NCBI GenBank assembly: GCA_036675035.1
Contig: JAKFFO010000216.1
Span: 1 to 9,270, forward strand
Length of the DNA: 9,270 nucleotides
Direction: 5' to 3'
Source of the DNA: MESE01 sp036675035
GTDB lineage: Bacteria > Pseudomonadota > Gammaproteobacteria > Burkholderiales > Burkholderiaceae_D
How positions within the stretch are numbered: the stretch's first letter is position 1; every line of letters begins with the position of its first letter. Below, piece after piece: positions 1-6,403 of this stretch. Under the pieces are notes generated by a model. It had not been told where the DNA came from, did not search any database, and saw nothing but the letters and a program-made list of their open reading frames with translations. Made by a program: the position numbers and the translations under genes.

Positions 1-1
1 C

Positions 2-346
2 GATGGCGACGGCGATGGCGACGGCGATGGCGACGGCGATGGCGACGGCGATGGCGACGGCGATGGCGACGGCGATGGCGACGGCGACGGCGATGGTGAC
101 GGTGACGGCGATGGCGATGGCGGCGCGGACGACGGCAGCGGTGGAGACGGTGACGGTGACGGTGACGGTGATGGTGATGGTGATGGTGATGGTGATGGTG
201 ATGGTGATGGTGATGGTGATGGTGATGGTGATGGTGATGGTGATGGTGATGGCGGCGCGGACGACGGCAGCGGTGGCGACGGTGGTGGCGACGGTGATGG
301 CGACGGTGGCGAAGGCGATAACAACGGTGATGGTGACGGGGAAGAT
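2..346. repeat. In-frame 6/12-bp tandem repeat (GAT/GAC-GGC/GGT)
   Basis: Bases 2-118 are mostly copies of the 12-mer GATGGCGACGGC with single-base variants. Bases 170-250 are a perfect run of the hexamer GATGGT (13.5 copies). Bases 251-346 are a degenerate continuation. A 29-bp unit beginning GATGGCGGCGCGG occurs identically at 116-144 and 248-276, that is 132 bp apart, so a larger block of 44 codons may have been duplicated. Because every unit is a multiple of three, copy-number change would alter protein length without shifting the frame. Confidence 0.95.
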
Positions 347-532
347 CAATCCGATACGCTTGCGCCTGCTACCGTCGATATCAGCTGCGGGGATGTGTCC
401 AGTTCGAAAAACCGGGACAAGGCTGGCCGCCGTGAACGGGACGGCAAGAAACAGCTTGTCGAAATCAAACGCGATGGCGTGAAGTTGCGTGACCCATGCC
501 AGAAGCAACCGGAGAAAAACAACGCAAAGTGA
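2..532 (+). CDS. Asp-Gly repeat protein, C-terminal fragment (5' end outside window)
   Basis: Reading from base 2, the frame is open from the window edge to a TGA at 530-532, giving the last 176 residues of a longer protein. Residues 1-39 alternate strictly Asp-Gly. A short interruption (GGADDGSGG) follows, then more strict DG, the same interruption again, and a looser D/G/E/N stretch to about residue 115. The last 60 residues are ordinary sequence that turns strongly basic (KAGRRERDGKKQ near residues 140-151) and holds two Cys. The acidic repeat would be disordered and could bind calcium or other cations; that role is inference, and no family is recognised. The same DNA is open in another frame as a Met-Ala-Thr-Ala repeat. 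I prefer the DG frame because it runs on into non-repetitive sequence with natural composition, whereas the other frame starts inside the repeat. No start codon or signal peptide can be judged. Confidence 0.72.
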   Translation, partial: DGDGDGDGDGDGDGDGDGDGDGDGDGDGDGDGDGDGDGDGGADDGSGGDGDGDGDGDGDGDGDGDGDGDGDGDGDGDGDGDGDGGADDGSGGDGGGDGDGDGGEGDNNGDGDGEDQSDTLAPATVDISCGDVSSSKNRDKAGRRERDGKKQLVEIKRDGVKLRDPCQKQPEKNNAK

Positions 533-982
533 CAGATGCGGTAACGACAGCGAGGCGGAACTGCGTAATGCGTTGTAATGCCGATTGGATGGCCAGCTGT
601 TGAATCGGCCTTGAGTACCCTGCGCGCCGCAGCGAATCACCCGGTACGGCACCCGATCCCGACCGGATGCATGCCCTTTGAACTATCGAGCGCGCTGTAA
701 ATCCAAGCTCAGAGCGTCGTGACAGAATGAGATGGGTCCGGATCGGTGGCGAGCACAAATGGCTTCCATGAATTCGAGCTCGGGCAACTCGTCAGCGCAG
801 GAATTCCGGATCGCAAACTGGTATGCGTACTGCTGTGGCACGGAGCCAGGAGCGGCTCTCCGCGAAAAATGAGCATGCAGCGCGGAGTCGCACCGGCGTC
901 AAGCCCGTATTGTCTCATTTCAGACTGGTTTCATTTCATTCTGTTGGACGCTCCTGCAGTCCCTGATGAAAAGGAGCACCAC
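533..982. other. Gene-free stretch
   Basis: I see no convincing gene on either strand. The open frames here have random-looking composition and no ribosome binding sites. One inverted repeat, GCCGATT at 580-586 against AATCGGC at 603-609 with a 16-base loop, lies about 50 bp after the end of the Asp-Gly repeat gene. It lacks a T-run, so it is only a weak candidate for a transcription end. No clear promoter for the downstream small gene could be identified. Confidence 0.5.
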
Positions 983-1201
983 ATGAAACAGGAGTCCAAA
1001 GACCGCCCCCAGGAGAACGACCACGATAAGACGGAGTTGCGAAAGCCCGGCAAGCATGCCATACCGCCGCTGCCGACGGTTGGAGCTCCGCTGGATGGAC
1101 GTCAATATCAAAATATTGTGGATGAGCAAATATATTCGGAGCAGCGCCCTACTGCCTCCGAACAACAGCCAAGGCGCCCCGTTCCAAACGATAAAAGCTG
1201 A
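983..1201 (+). CDS. Small hydrophilic protein of unknown function (72 aa)
   Basis: The ATG at 983 is preceded by AAGGAG at 971-976 with a 6-base spacer, a near-ideal ribosome binding site, which is why I start here although the frame stays open upstream. The product is 72 residues, very rich in Lys, Arg, Asp, Glu, Gln and Pro. It has no hydrophobic segment, no Cys and no signal peptide, so it is probably a cytosolic, largely disordered protein. A short Pro-rich patch (IPPLPTVGAPLDG) lies near residues 27-39. I do not recognise a family. It stands alone: the upstream Asp-Gly repeat gene ends 450 bp away, and the next gene is convergent. Length and lack of similarity keep this moderate; the ribosome binding site is the main support. 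Confidence 0.55.
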   Translation: MKQESKDRPQENDHDKTELRKPGKHAIPPLPTVGAPLDGRQYQNIVDEQIYSEQRPTASEQQPRRPVPNDKS

Positions 1202-1242
1202 CGGCATGGTGTGGCGAGCCGCCCTATCGCCTGCATACTCGA

Positions 1243-1260
1243 CCGCTGTGGCGGATTTTT
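1243..1260 (+). terminator. Short hairpin plus T-run after the small gene
   Basis: CCGC-TGTG-GCGG (1243-1254) is followed directly by ATTTTT. The stem is only 4 bp, though an alternative pairing of CCGCC at 1219-1223 with GGCGG at 1250-1254 is possible. The adjacent GATTTTT-G-AAAAATC palindrome (1254-1268) could serve the convergent M48 gene, which ends at 1287. Weak but well placed between two converging genes. Confidence 0.4.
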
Positions 1261-1286
1261 GAAAAATCTTGAAATGAATTCAGGCT

Positions 1287-3146
1287 TTACAGGATTCTCG
1301 CGCCGCGCATCCAGAAGAACTTCCGACCGAAACGGTAATTCTTACCTTCCACGTTGAGGATCAGCGTTTCTCCCGGCAGCTGCACCGTATTTTTTATTTC
1401 GGCCAATGCCTCGGATACGCGTCGCTTGTTATAGAGACGGAATGCGCCACCATTCGTGAAACCGAGCACATAACAGGGCCGGTGAGGGAAATGCACCACG
1501 CGCTTTTTTAGAAAATAGGCTTTGCGCACGCCCGGAATCGCCTGCAGTTGGGTGCGCATCGTTGCAATGACCGCCTCCGGAAGCCCGTGGCGATCCAGTT
1601 TTTCCTTGATCAGCAACTGGCTGCGCTCCTCCGCCGCCGCCTCCTGCAATCGGGTGCGCTGAACCAACCGGTGATGCCATTCGTGCGCCTGCTCTTTCTG
1701 ACCGCGACACCAGCAGTGGTCGCGCAGTATCTCGCAGCCACTGAAAGTCAAATCCTCATCCAGTACCATCGCCTGTTCGATCAGCGCAAACCCGGTCTCG
1801 TCACCGCCCGCAAGCAAGCGCTCACCAAGCCCGAAACAGACGGCTGCATCAGCCGGCGCACGCTGGTGCAACGATCGGAATTGATCGAGCGCGGCTTGCG
1901 GGTCGTTGCCGGATGATTCGGTGAGCCTGGCTCGGACGTACGCTTCCTGCAGCGATAATTCATTGCCCTGCTCAAAGCGCGCATCGAGCTCGGCAAGCCG
2001 GCGGCGATCTTCCTGTACCACGCGATGACGGGCTTCCCAGGATGGCAGGACGCTTTCCTGCCAGCGCTGGTCGAACGCCGTGGTAATCGGCCCGAGTGCA
2101 TCGCCCAGCAACCGGTCGGCACCCCAGCCAGATGGCGGCGGCGAAAGACGCGGCGTTTCGCGGATCGCCGCCAGCCGGTCCGCCAGCGCCGGATGCGTGT
2201 CTTCGCTGGTGGTGCGGCACGCAAGCGCCTGCTCCAGCCAGGCCTTGGTCGAAACCCCATCGAGCCCTGTTACGACGTGGTGTCCCATGCTGGAATAAGG
2301 TGCAAATCCCGGGTGCGGCATTTCATCAGCCTGTTTGTGCAGTTGCGGCCAGAAACGCTCATTCAGATAGCTGCCGACGATACTCACACTGGTGAGCGCT
2401 TCGGCCGCGGCACGCGATGATGTGAGGCGGACCGACGTGGCATCGGCTTCGTATTCGTTTGCGCGTGCCAGCGGAAACGAATATGCATTGAAATACGGAG
2501 CGAACCAGTTCAGGAACGGTTTGACCAGGAATCCGCCTTTGCTGCGGTTCGCGTCCAGCGTCGCTAGCAGCCTGCTCCAGCGCAACCGCTGCCGGTAAAG
2601 CCAGTTCGAGAGCCGGCCATGGCCCTTGGCAAGATGGCCGAACTCATGTGCAAGCACCGCCTTGAATTGCTCTGCGGTGAGAGACTTCATCAGCGGCAAT
2701 CCGATCAGCAGATAGTTCCGGTGCCAGCCAAAAATGCCGAGGCGCGGCGCTTGCACCACGCCCGCATTGAATTCATCCGTGACCAGCACGACATGAAACG
2801 GCGGCGCGCCAAGCTGGCGGCGCAGCTCGGCAATCATCGCAAATAATTTCGGTGCCTGAACGACACTGACCGGCATGCCGTCCGGCGGCGGCATCCTTAT
2901 CCAGAGCGCCTTGACCAGCATCCACAAAAAGAAGCCGACCACCACGATCAGTTTGATTGCAAGCGCCTTGAGCACCATGATCGATGCCAGCGATGCAATC
3001 AGCAGCGCAATAAGCAGAAGGATCGCGGCGAGGTAGGCGTTGCCGAGCAGCGCCAGCAGCAACACGCGAAACTGATAGCGGCGAGGCGTTTTTCTCGCCT
3101 GTGTTTCAAGCCTGGCTACCAGCGCATTGAATTCGTCGTCATTCAT
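1287..3146 (-). CDS. Membrane-bound M48 family zinc metallopeptidase with TPR-like C-terminal half
   Basis: This is a 619-residue protein. Residues about 27-52 and 55-82 are hydrophobic membrane segments. The catalytic M48 (Ste24/HtpX-like) domain follows, with the zinc motif HEFGH at 167-171 and the downstream EYEAD at 231-235, whose first Glu is the expected third metal ligand. Family knowledge: M48 enzymes cleave membrane or misfolded proteins, with the active site at or near the cytoplasmic face. Residues about 395-500 look like TPR-type helical repeats, and the last 80 residues (about 540-619) form a separate basic, beta-rich-looking module I cannot name. It is much longer than HtpX (about 290 aa), so it is not HtpX itself. 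The ATG at 3146 has GGAG five bases upstream. It is transcribed toward the convergent small gene, and a 444-bp gap separates it from the glycosylase gene upstream. Confidence 0.9.
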   Translation of the reverse strand: MNDDEFNALVARLETQARKTPRRYQFRVLLLALLGNAYLAAILLLIALLIASLASIMVLKALAIKLIVVVGFFLWMLVKALWIRMPPPDGMPVSVVQAPKLFAMIAELRRQLGAPPFHVVLVTDEFNAGVVQAPRLGIFGWHRNYLLIGLPLMKSLTAEQFKAVLAHEFGHLAKGHGRLSNWLYRQRLRWSRLLATLDANRSKGGFLVKPFLNWFAPYFNAYSFPLARANEYEADATSVRLTSSRAAAEALTSVSIVGSYLNERFWPQLHKQADEMPHPGFAPYSSMGHHVVTGLDGVSTKAWLEQALACRTTSEDTHPALADRLAAIRETPRLSPPPSGWGADRLLGDALGPITTAFDQRWQESVLPSWEARHRVVQEDRRRLAELDARFEQGNELSLQEAYVRARLTESSGNDPQAALDQFRSLHQRAPADAAVCFGLGERLLAGGDETGFALIEQAMVLDEDLTFSGCEILRDHCWCRGQKEQAHEWHHRLVQRTRLQEAAAEERSQLLIKEKLDRHGLPEAVIATMRTQLQAIPGVRKAYFLKKRVVHFPHRPCYVLGFTNGGAFRLYNKRRVSEALAEIKNTVQLPGETLILNVEGKNYRFGRKFFWMRGARIL

Positions 3147-3590
3147 ATCCGCTCCGAGGCGCTGGCAATGCAGCAGATATTTGCTGAAATTGATCCGCGT
3201 ATTTCATCATGATGTTTTGATTGGCAGGTTTGGTCAGGCAGCGCATTTCCTGATCGATCGACCGTATGCGCCGAGAGATCGCAATGATCGAGGCGATGCG
3301 ATGTTTGAGGCCATACCATAAACATGGGATTTTGAAAGATCTGCCACATCATTTGCTGCCGCATGGAGAAAGCGCATGCTCTTCGCAGGCACATTCACTA
3401 CGGTTGCGAATGCGCTGAAATGCCGCTGGCGACTCGCGATGCGTGGCGCCGGTTGCTGCTTTTTGTATGGAAGTGGCTGCAAAGATCCGATGACGCGCGC
3501 TTCTGCGTCAACGCATGGCGATGTCCGATTAATCGCTGAAGCAGCGCGATGCAATTGCCTGGTGTCGCATGCTCCATGCCGCTTCGCGCT
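3147..3590. other. Stretch without a clear gene upstream of the M48 gene
   Basis: No open frame here has a good start, ribosome binding site or recognisable sequence. A 13-bp inverted repeat GCATG-CTC-CATGC (3567-3579) lies 12 bp past the glycosylase stop and may mark its transcript end, but no T-run follows. On the minus strand one frame is open from 3348 down to a TGA at 3141-3139, overlapping the M48 start by 8 bases. Its last 35 codons from an internal ATG at 3246 read like protein but have no clear ribosome binding site. The promoter of the M48 gene should lie here; I could not pick one with confidence. Confidence 0.45.
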
Positions 3591-4019
3591 TCAAATCCGT
3601 TCCCAATCCTCCAAGCCACCGGGCACGATCCGGAACAGCGGATGAGGCCCCGGACTATCGAGCGACTGGTGTCTCTCATAAACCTCGGGAGATCTTTGCT
3701 CCAGCTTCCTTATCAGATGCCGCCACTCGTACTCGATCTGGCCCCGCTGGACCTCGATCATCGGGCATTCTTTCTGCGCCAGAATCTTCTGCACGTCAAA
3801 ACGATATCCGCGCCGCACCGCCTCGCCCGCGACCACGGACAGGTATATTCCGATCGCCGCAATCGGATCCGCGCAGGCACGGAACCGGGCGAGCTGAGGA
3901 TGATGTTTGTATCCTTTGGTTTGGCCAAGCAACACTTTTTGCGCCAGCAAACCCTCGCGCCACAAGGCCACCAACCCGATCCGATCCAGGTATTCCGGAT
4001 GTATTGACCAAAGACGCAC
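3591..4019 (-). CDS. Pyrimidine dimer DNA glycosylase (DenV/T4 endonuclease V-like, Pyr_excise family)
   Basis: The product is 142 residues beginning (V/M)RLWSIHPEYLD, followed by LVALWREGLLAQKVLLG and KGYKHHPQLARF near residues 16-47. This pattern is typical of bacterial proteins annotated as pyrimidine dimer DNA glycosylases. T4 endonuclease V, the model for this fold (138 aa), removes UV-induced cyclobutane dimers by glycosylase plus AP-lyase action using the N-terminal amine and Glu23. Glu22 in LWRE sits at the matching place. I start at GTG 4019 because homologues begin at this motif and GGAG lies 7 bases upstream. The open frame continues far upstream, antisense-like through the permease gene in another frame, and that extension is spurious. 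The permease gene ends 44 bp upstream on the same strand, so the two may share a transcript. Activity is inferred from the family. Confidence 0.85.
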   Translation of the reverse strand: MRLWSIHPEYLDRIGLVALWREGLLAQKVLLGQTKGYKHHPQLARFRACADPIAAIGIYLSVVAGEAVRRGYRFDVQKILAQKECPMIEVQRGQIEYEWRHLIRKLEQRSPEVYERHQSLDSPGPHPLFRIVPGGLEDWERI

Positions 4020-4063
4020 TGAGATTCTCCAATCTTGTTCGATGTCCGTATTCGACGCGGGTG

Positions 4064-5152
4064 TCAGTTGGTTGCGCCCAGGCGGCGCCACAGGTCGTGC
4101 AGAAGGCCGGCAAACGTCACGACCCACGCGATGACCGCCGCGTACAGGAAAATCAAGGGCACGACGTGGAGGAAATCGAATCCCATTGCTTCCGCCATCT
4201 TGTAGGTGCTCGCGGCATACATGCCGAGCGGGAAAACGGCTCCCCAGTACAGCGGATCGTATTTCACCGGAAAGCGCTTGTAGACATAGCGCCAGAAGCC
4301 GAGTATCAGCAGCATCGGTATCCACCAGGTGCCTGTTGCCCAGTAAAAAATCGTGAATCCCTTGAGGAACGGCACCAGCGAATGCAGGAATGGCGCATCG
4401 GTCGCGTTGGAGATCAGCAGCGATCCGGCCAGCGTCGAAATTGCCATCGCGCCCATATTGATCCAGTAAGGCGGAGCAAGGTCGCCGGGCGAAAGCCGGA
4501 AAAAGGTATACCGGTAAAAGATGAGCGACATCATCCATATATAAAGCATGCCGCCCCACAGCCACATCGATAGCGCAAGGAAATTCAGTTCAAGCTTGTA
4601 CGGCTGGTCGACATGTGCGGCAAGCAGCGCGCCGAGCACCGCGATCGATTGCGTTGCCACTACCGCAAGCAGCCAACCGCCGCTGATTCCCTGGTCGAGA
4701 CTTGGCTTTCGTTCCTTGACCGTGAATGCTGCAAATATGGTGTAGGTCAATCCGAGCCAGAGCGCAATCGCGACAAACCAGAGTGCCAGCGCCGCTTGAC
4801 TGTTATTCCCGATAATCAGAAATTGACTCCCGAGTACACCCGATCCGGCGATCGTGGTAAAGAACCCGGGACCGCGCAAATGATCGATCATGTCGTCAAA
4901 AAAATGTCGCGGAAAGCAGATGATCCGCAACACGGTCAATATCCAGATCAGGCAATAGAACGCAATGTTCAGGATAAACAGGTCCAGCGCAATTCGCGGC
5001 ATCGCAAGCAAATGGGCAGCAATCGAGACGATGCCGGTAGCCATGACCATGCCAAAGTAGGACGGCGACATTCCAGCCAATTCCAGCAGCATGCGCCGGC
5101 CGGTTTGTGTTCTCCGGGCCGATGTGCCGGGCGGGGTGAAATCGGTTTTCAT
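4064..5152 (-). CDS. TDT-family (TehA/SLAC1-like) C4-dicarboxylate or anion permease
   Basis: A 362-residue inner-membrane protein with about ten hydrophobic helices, roughly 33-51, 57-79, 96-115, 120-143, 160-181, 188-214, 228-248, 262-287, 302-317 and 328-352. Family-like stretches include SPSYFGMVMATGIVSIAAHL (29-48), GPGFFTTIAGSGVLGSQFLI (94-113) and YDPLYWGAVFPLGMYAAST (298-316). Proteins of this family include TehA (tellurite resistance channel), Mae1 (malate uptake), Ssu1 (sulfite efflux) and the plant anion channel SLAC1. Substrate cannot be told from sequence; sulfite, malate or another anion are all possible. The ATG at 5152 has only a weak GGA about 9 bases upstream. The HEPN-like gene ends 137 bp upstream on the same strand and the DNA glycosylase gene starts 44 bp downstream. 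Confidence 0.88.
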   Translation of the reverse strand: MKTDFTPPGTSARRTQTGRRMLLELAGMSPSYFGMVMATGIVSIAAHLLAMPRIALDLFILNIAFYCLIWILTVLRIICFPRHFFDDMIDHLRGPGFFTTIAGSGVLGSQFLIIGNNSQAALALWFVAIALWLGLTYTIFAAFTVKERKPSLDQGISGGWLLAVVATQSIAVLGALLAAHVDQPYKLELNFLALSMWLWGGMLYIWMMSLIFYRYTFFRLSPGDLAPPYWINMGAMAISTLAGSLLISNATDAPFLHSLVPFLKGFTIFYWATGTWWIPMLLILGFWRYVYKRFPVKYDPLYWGAVFPLGMYAASTYKMAEAMGFDFLHVVPLIFLYAAVIAWVVTFAGLLHDLWRRLGATN

Positions 5153-5289
5153 TCATTGATCCAGATTGGTGCGCCGACGCTTGGGCGCCGGATGGAAAGC
5201 GACAGCATACCTGTGTTCGCCGTTTCGCGAATCTCGCAAATGCCGACCGAGCCCGAATGCAAAACCGATAGCACCTCCGGTTCCGGATG

Positions 5290-5925
5290 CTATGAAACCG
5301 GCTCGCGGCTTTTATCGCCGTATGCAGTGCTGATCTTGTCGTCGGTAACCGCGCGCGCATCGCGGCTGTCGCTTTTCAGGCGCAACGTTTGCTGGACGCG
5401 GGATGCGACTTCGATATAGGAAAGCGCCGCGTCCAGCGTCGGCGAAAAATTTTCGGCATGAACCGACATGTTCCGCAAGTTCCGCAAGTCATTGAAGAGC
5501 ACCAGCTCTTCCTGCGACAGCAATGCATTCCGGGCGAGATTGCGCGCATGTGCGATCGGCGATGCGGCATCGCGCCAGCTCATCGTGATACCGAGCCGGG
5601 ACAATGCCTTCCGCGCTGCAAGTTCCAGCCGCCGCCATGATTCGATAATCGCCGCGCGCGGGTTTACCTGCGCGAGCTGCTCCAACTCGTTCTGGCCCGA
5701 CGTCACCAGCGCCTGCTGCTCCACGGCCGGCAATTCCGCATCGGCGACCGATTTGAGTTCGTTAATCTCGCGTTCGAATTCTGCTTCTACCGGGCCGGCC
5801 TTGACTTTCTTCAGGATCGCGAACAGCGCACCCAATTCCTTGCGAAGCAGGGATACGACAATGAGCACCACTGCCGGCCAGGCCAGTGTCTCCACAAGCT
5901 TCGATACGAACGTCATGGTATCCAA
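5290..5925 (-). CDS. Membrane-anchored protein with C-terminal HEPN/DUF4145-like motif
   Basis: The 211-residue product has one N-terminal membrane helix (about 14-27), then a basic patch (KELGALFAILKKVK) and a charged, probably coiled-coil segment (about 44-85). An all-helical C-terminal domain (about 88-182) follows. The sequence DLRNLRNMSVHAE near 146-158 contains R151-N-x3-H156, matching the R-polar-x3-H pattern of HEPN nucleases and the DUF4145 group. Cytoplasmic placement of this domain is inferred from the positive residues after the helix. I choose the TTG start at 5925 because a GGGGGAG lies 6 bases upstream of it; the ATG at 5916 would sit 15 bases away. The tail after residue 182 is polar and likely disordered. 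Function is unknown: HEPN relatives act as RNases in toxin-antitoxin and phage-defence systems, but no partner antitoxin or nucleotidyltransferase gene is adjacent. Confidence 0.75.
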   Translation of the reverse strand: MDTMTFVSKLVETLAWPAVVLIVVSLLRKELGALFAILKKVKAGPVEAEFEREINELKSVADAELPAVEQQALVTSGQNELEQLAQVNPRAAIIESWRRLELAARKALSRLGITMSWRDAASPIAHARNLARNALLSQEELVLFNDLRNLRNMSVHAENFSPTLDAALSYIEVASRVQQTLRLKSDSRDARAVTDDKISTAYGDKSREPVS

Positions 5926-6403
5926 AGCGCTCTCCCCCTCTGATTGTTATGTGCTTAGCGGTGTGAATTTAGCATGGAACTCTGCCATTCCGAAGAGGAT
6001 ATTCCAGTGTTCAAAATGTATGCAATATGAACCCGGTCTTCAGGTTCACCCTGTCAGCGCAATGCTCCTCTTACAAAAAATCAATCAGTCGCGATGTGGG
6101 CATTTCCGCCGTTCTTCCTTTTGAGGCATGTTTGTGCGGGCCGGACGTTCCTCCCGGCAGCGGATCACCGCACTGCGACGCAGAAATTTCCATTCACGTT
6201 CTTCGTTGAAAGCTTTGCAGAAGCACCTTTGTTCGCCCTCAAGTCCCTCGCATGCAACGCGCCGAAAATCGCATTTTATTTGCTGATGCGTCGTCATCGC
6301 ACGCAAAAAATGCGATCGCAGCCATTGCAGCCGGTATCGGGTGCAGTTCTTTCGAAAGAGCATTACCGGACCCAGGCAATGTTCATATGGCAAACGCAAT
6401 TTT
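5926..6403. other. Divergent intergenic region between HEPN-like and fucosyltransferase genes
   Basis: About 480 bp that must hold promoters for both flanking genes. Both strands contain open frames of more than 100 codons, but they look random and lack ribosome binding sites. For the minus-strand gene, TTGCAT near 6025 with TATCCT 18 bases on is a possible sigma-70 pair; it is weak. Two inverted repeats, reported separately, lie at 6134-6173 and 6268-6316. Base composition seems more A+T-rich than the neighbouring genes, as expected for regulatory DNA or acquired DNA. Confidence 0.5.
6268..6316 (+). promoter_or_regulatory. Long bulged hairpin in the leader of the fucosyltransferase gene
   Basis: ATCGCATTTT (6268-6277) pairs perfectly with AAAATGCGAT (6307-6316). 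After a 2-base bulge, TTGC (6280-6283) pairs with GCAA (6303-6306), giving 14 paired bases. Inside, GATG (6285-6288) pairs with CATC (6295-6298) around the 6-base loop CGTCGT. It ends 87 bp before the fucosyltransferase ATG. No T-run follows on the plus strand, so it is not an ordinary terminator for plus transcripts. On the minus strand it is followed by only four T. It may be a leader-RNA structure or an operator; the role is inference. Confidence 0.5.

Noticed and set aside
2..346. CRISPR array
   Set aside because: Units are 6-12 bp with no unique spacers and lie within a coding frame, so this is a coding minisatellite.
3..482. 159-codon frame of Met-Ala-Thr-Ala repeats on the plus strand
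   Set aside because: It is the shifted reading of the Asp-Gly repeat. It starts inside the repeat, whereas the DG frame enters from outside the window and continues into ordinary sequence to a later stop.
773..787. GAATTCGAGCTCGG stretch resembling a cloning-vector polylinker
   Set aside because: The match ends after about 14 bases and flanking sequence does not continue as vector; likely chance.
746..982. Upstream extension of the small hydrophilic protein
   Set aside because: The amino acids change character abruptly and the strong AAGGAG at 971-976 supports the start at 983.
4020..4565. Long upstream extension of the glycosylase frame
   Set aside because: It overlaps the permease gene in another frame and reads as noise; family members begin at the RLWSIHP motif, where a GTG with GGAG is present.
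3569..4573. 334-codon plus-strand open frame
   Set aside because: It lies antisense to the glycosylase and the permease 3' end, is Arg/Pro/Ala/His-rich with random composition, has no ribosome binding site and no recognisable domain.
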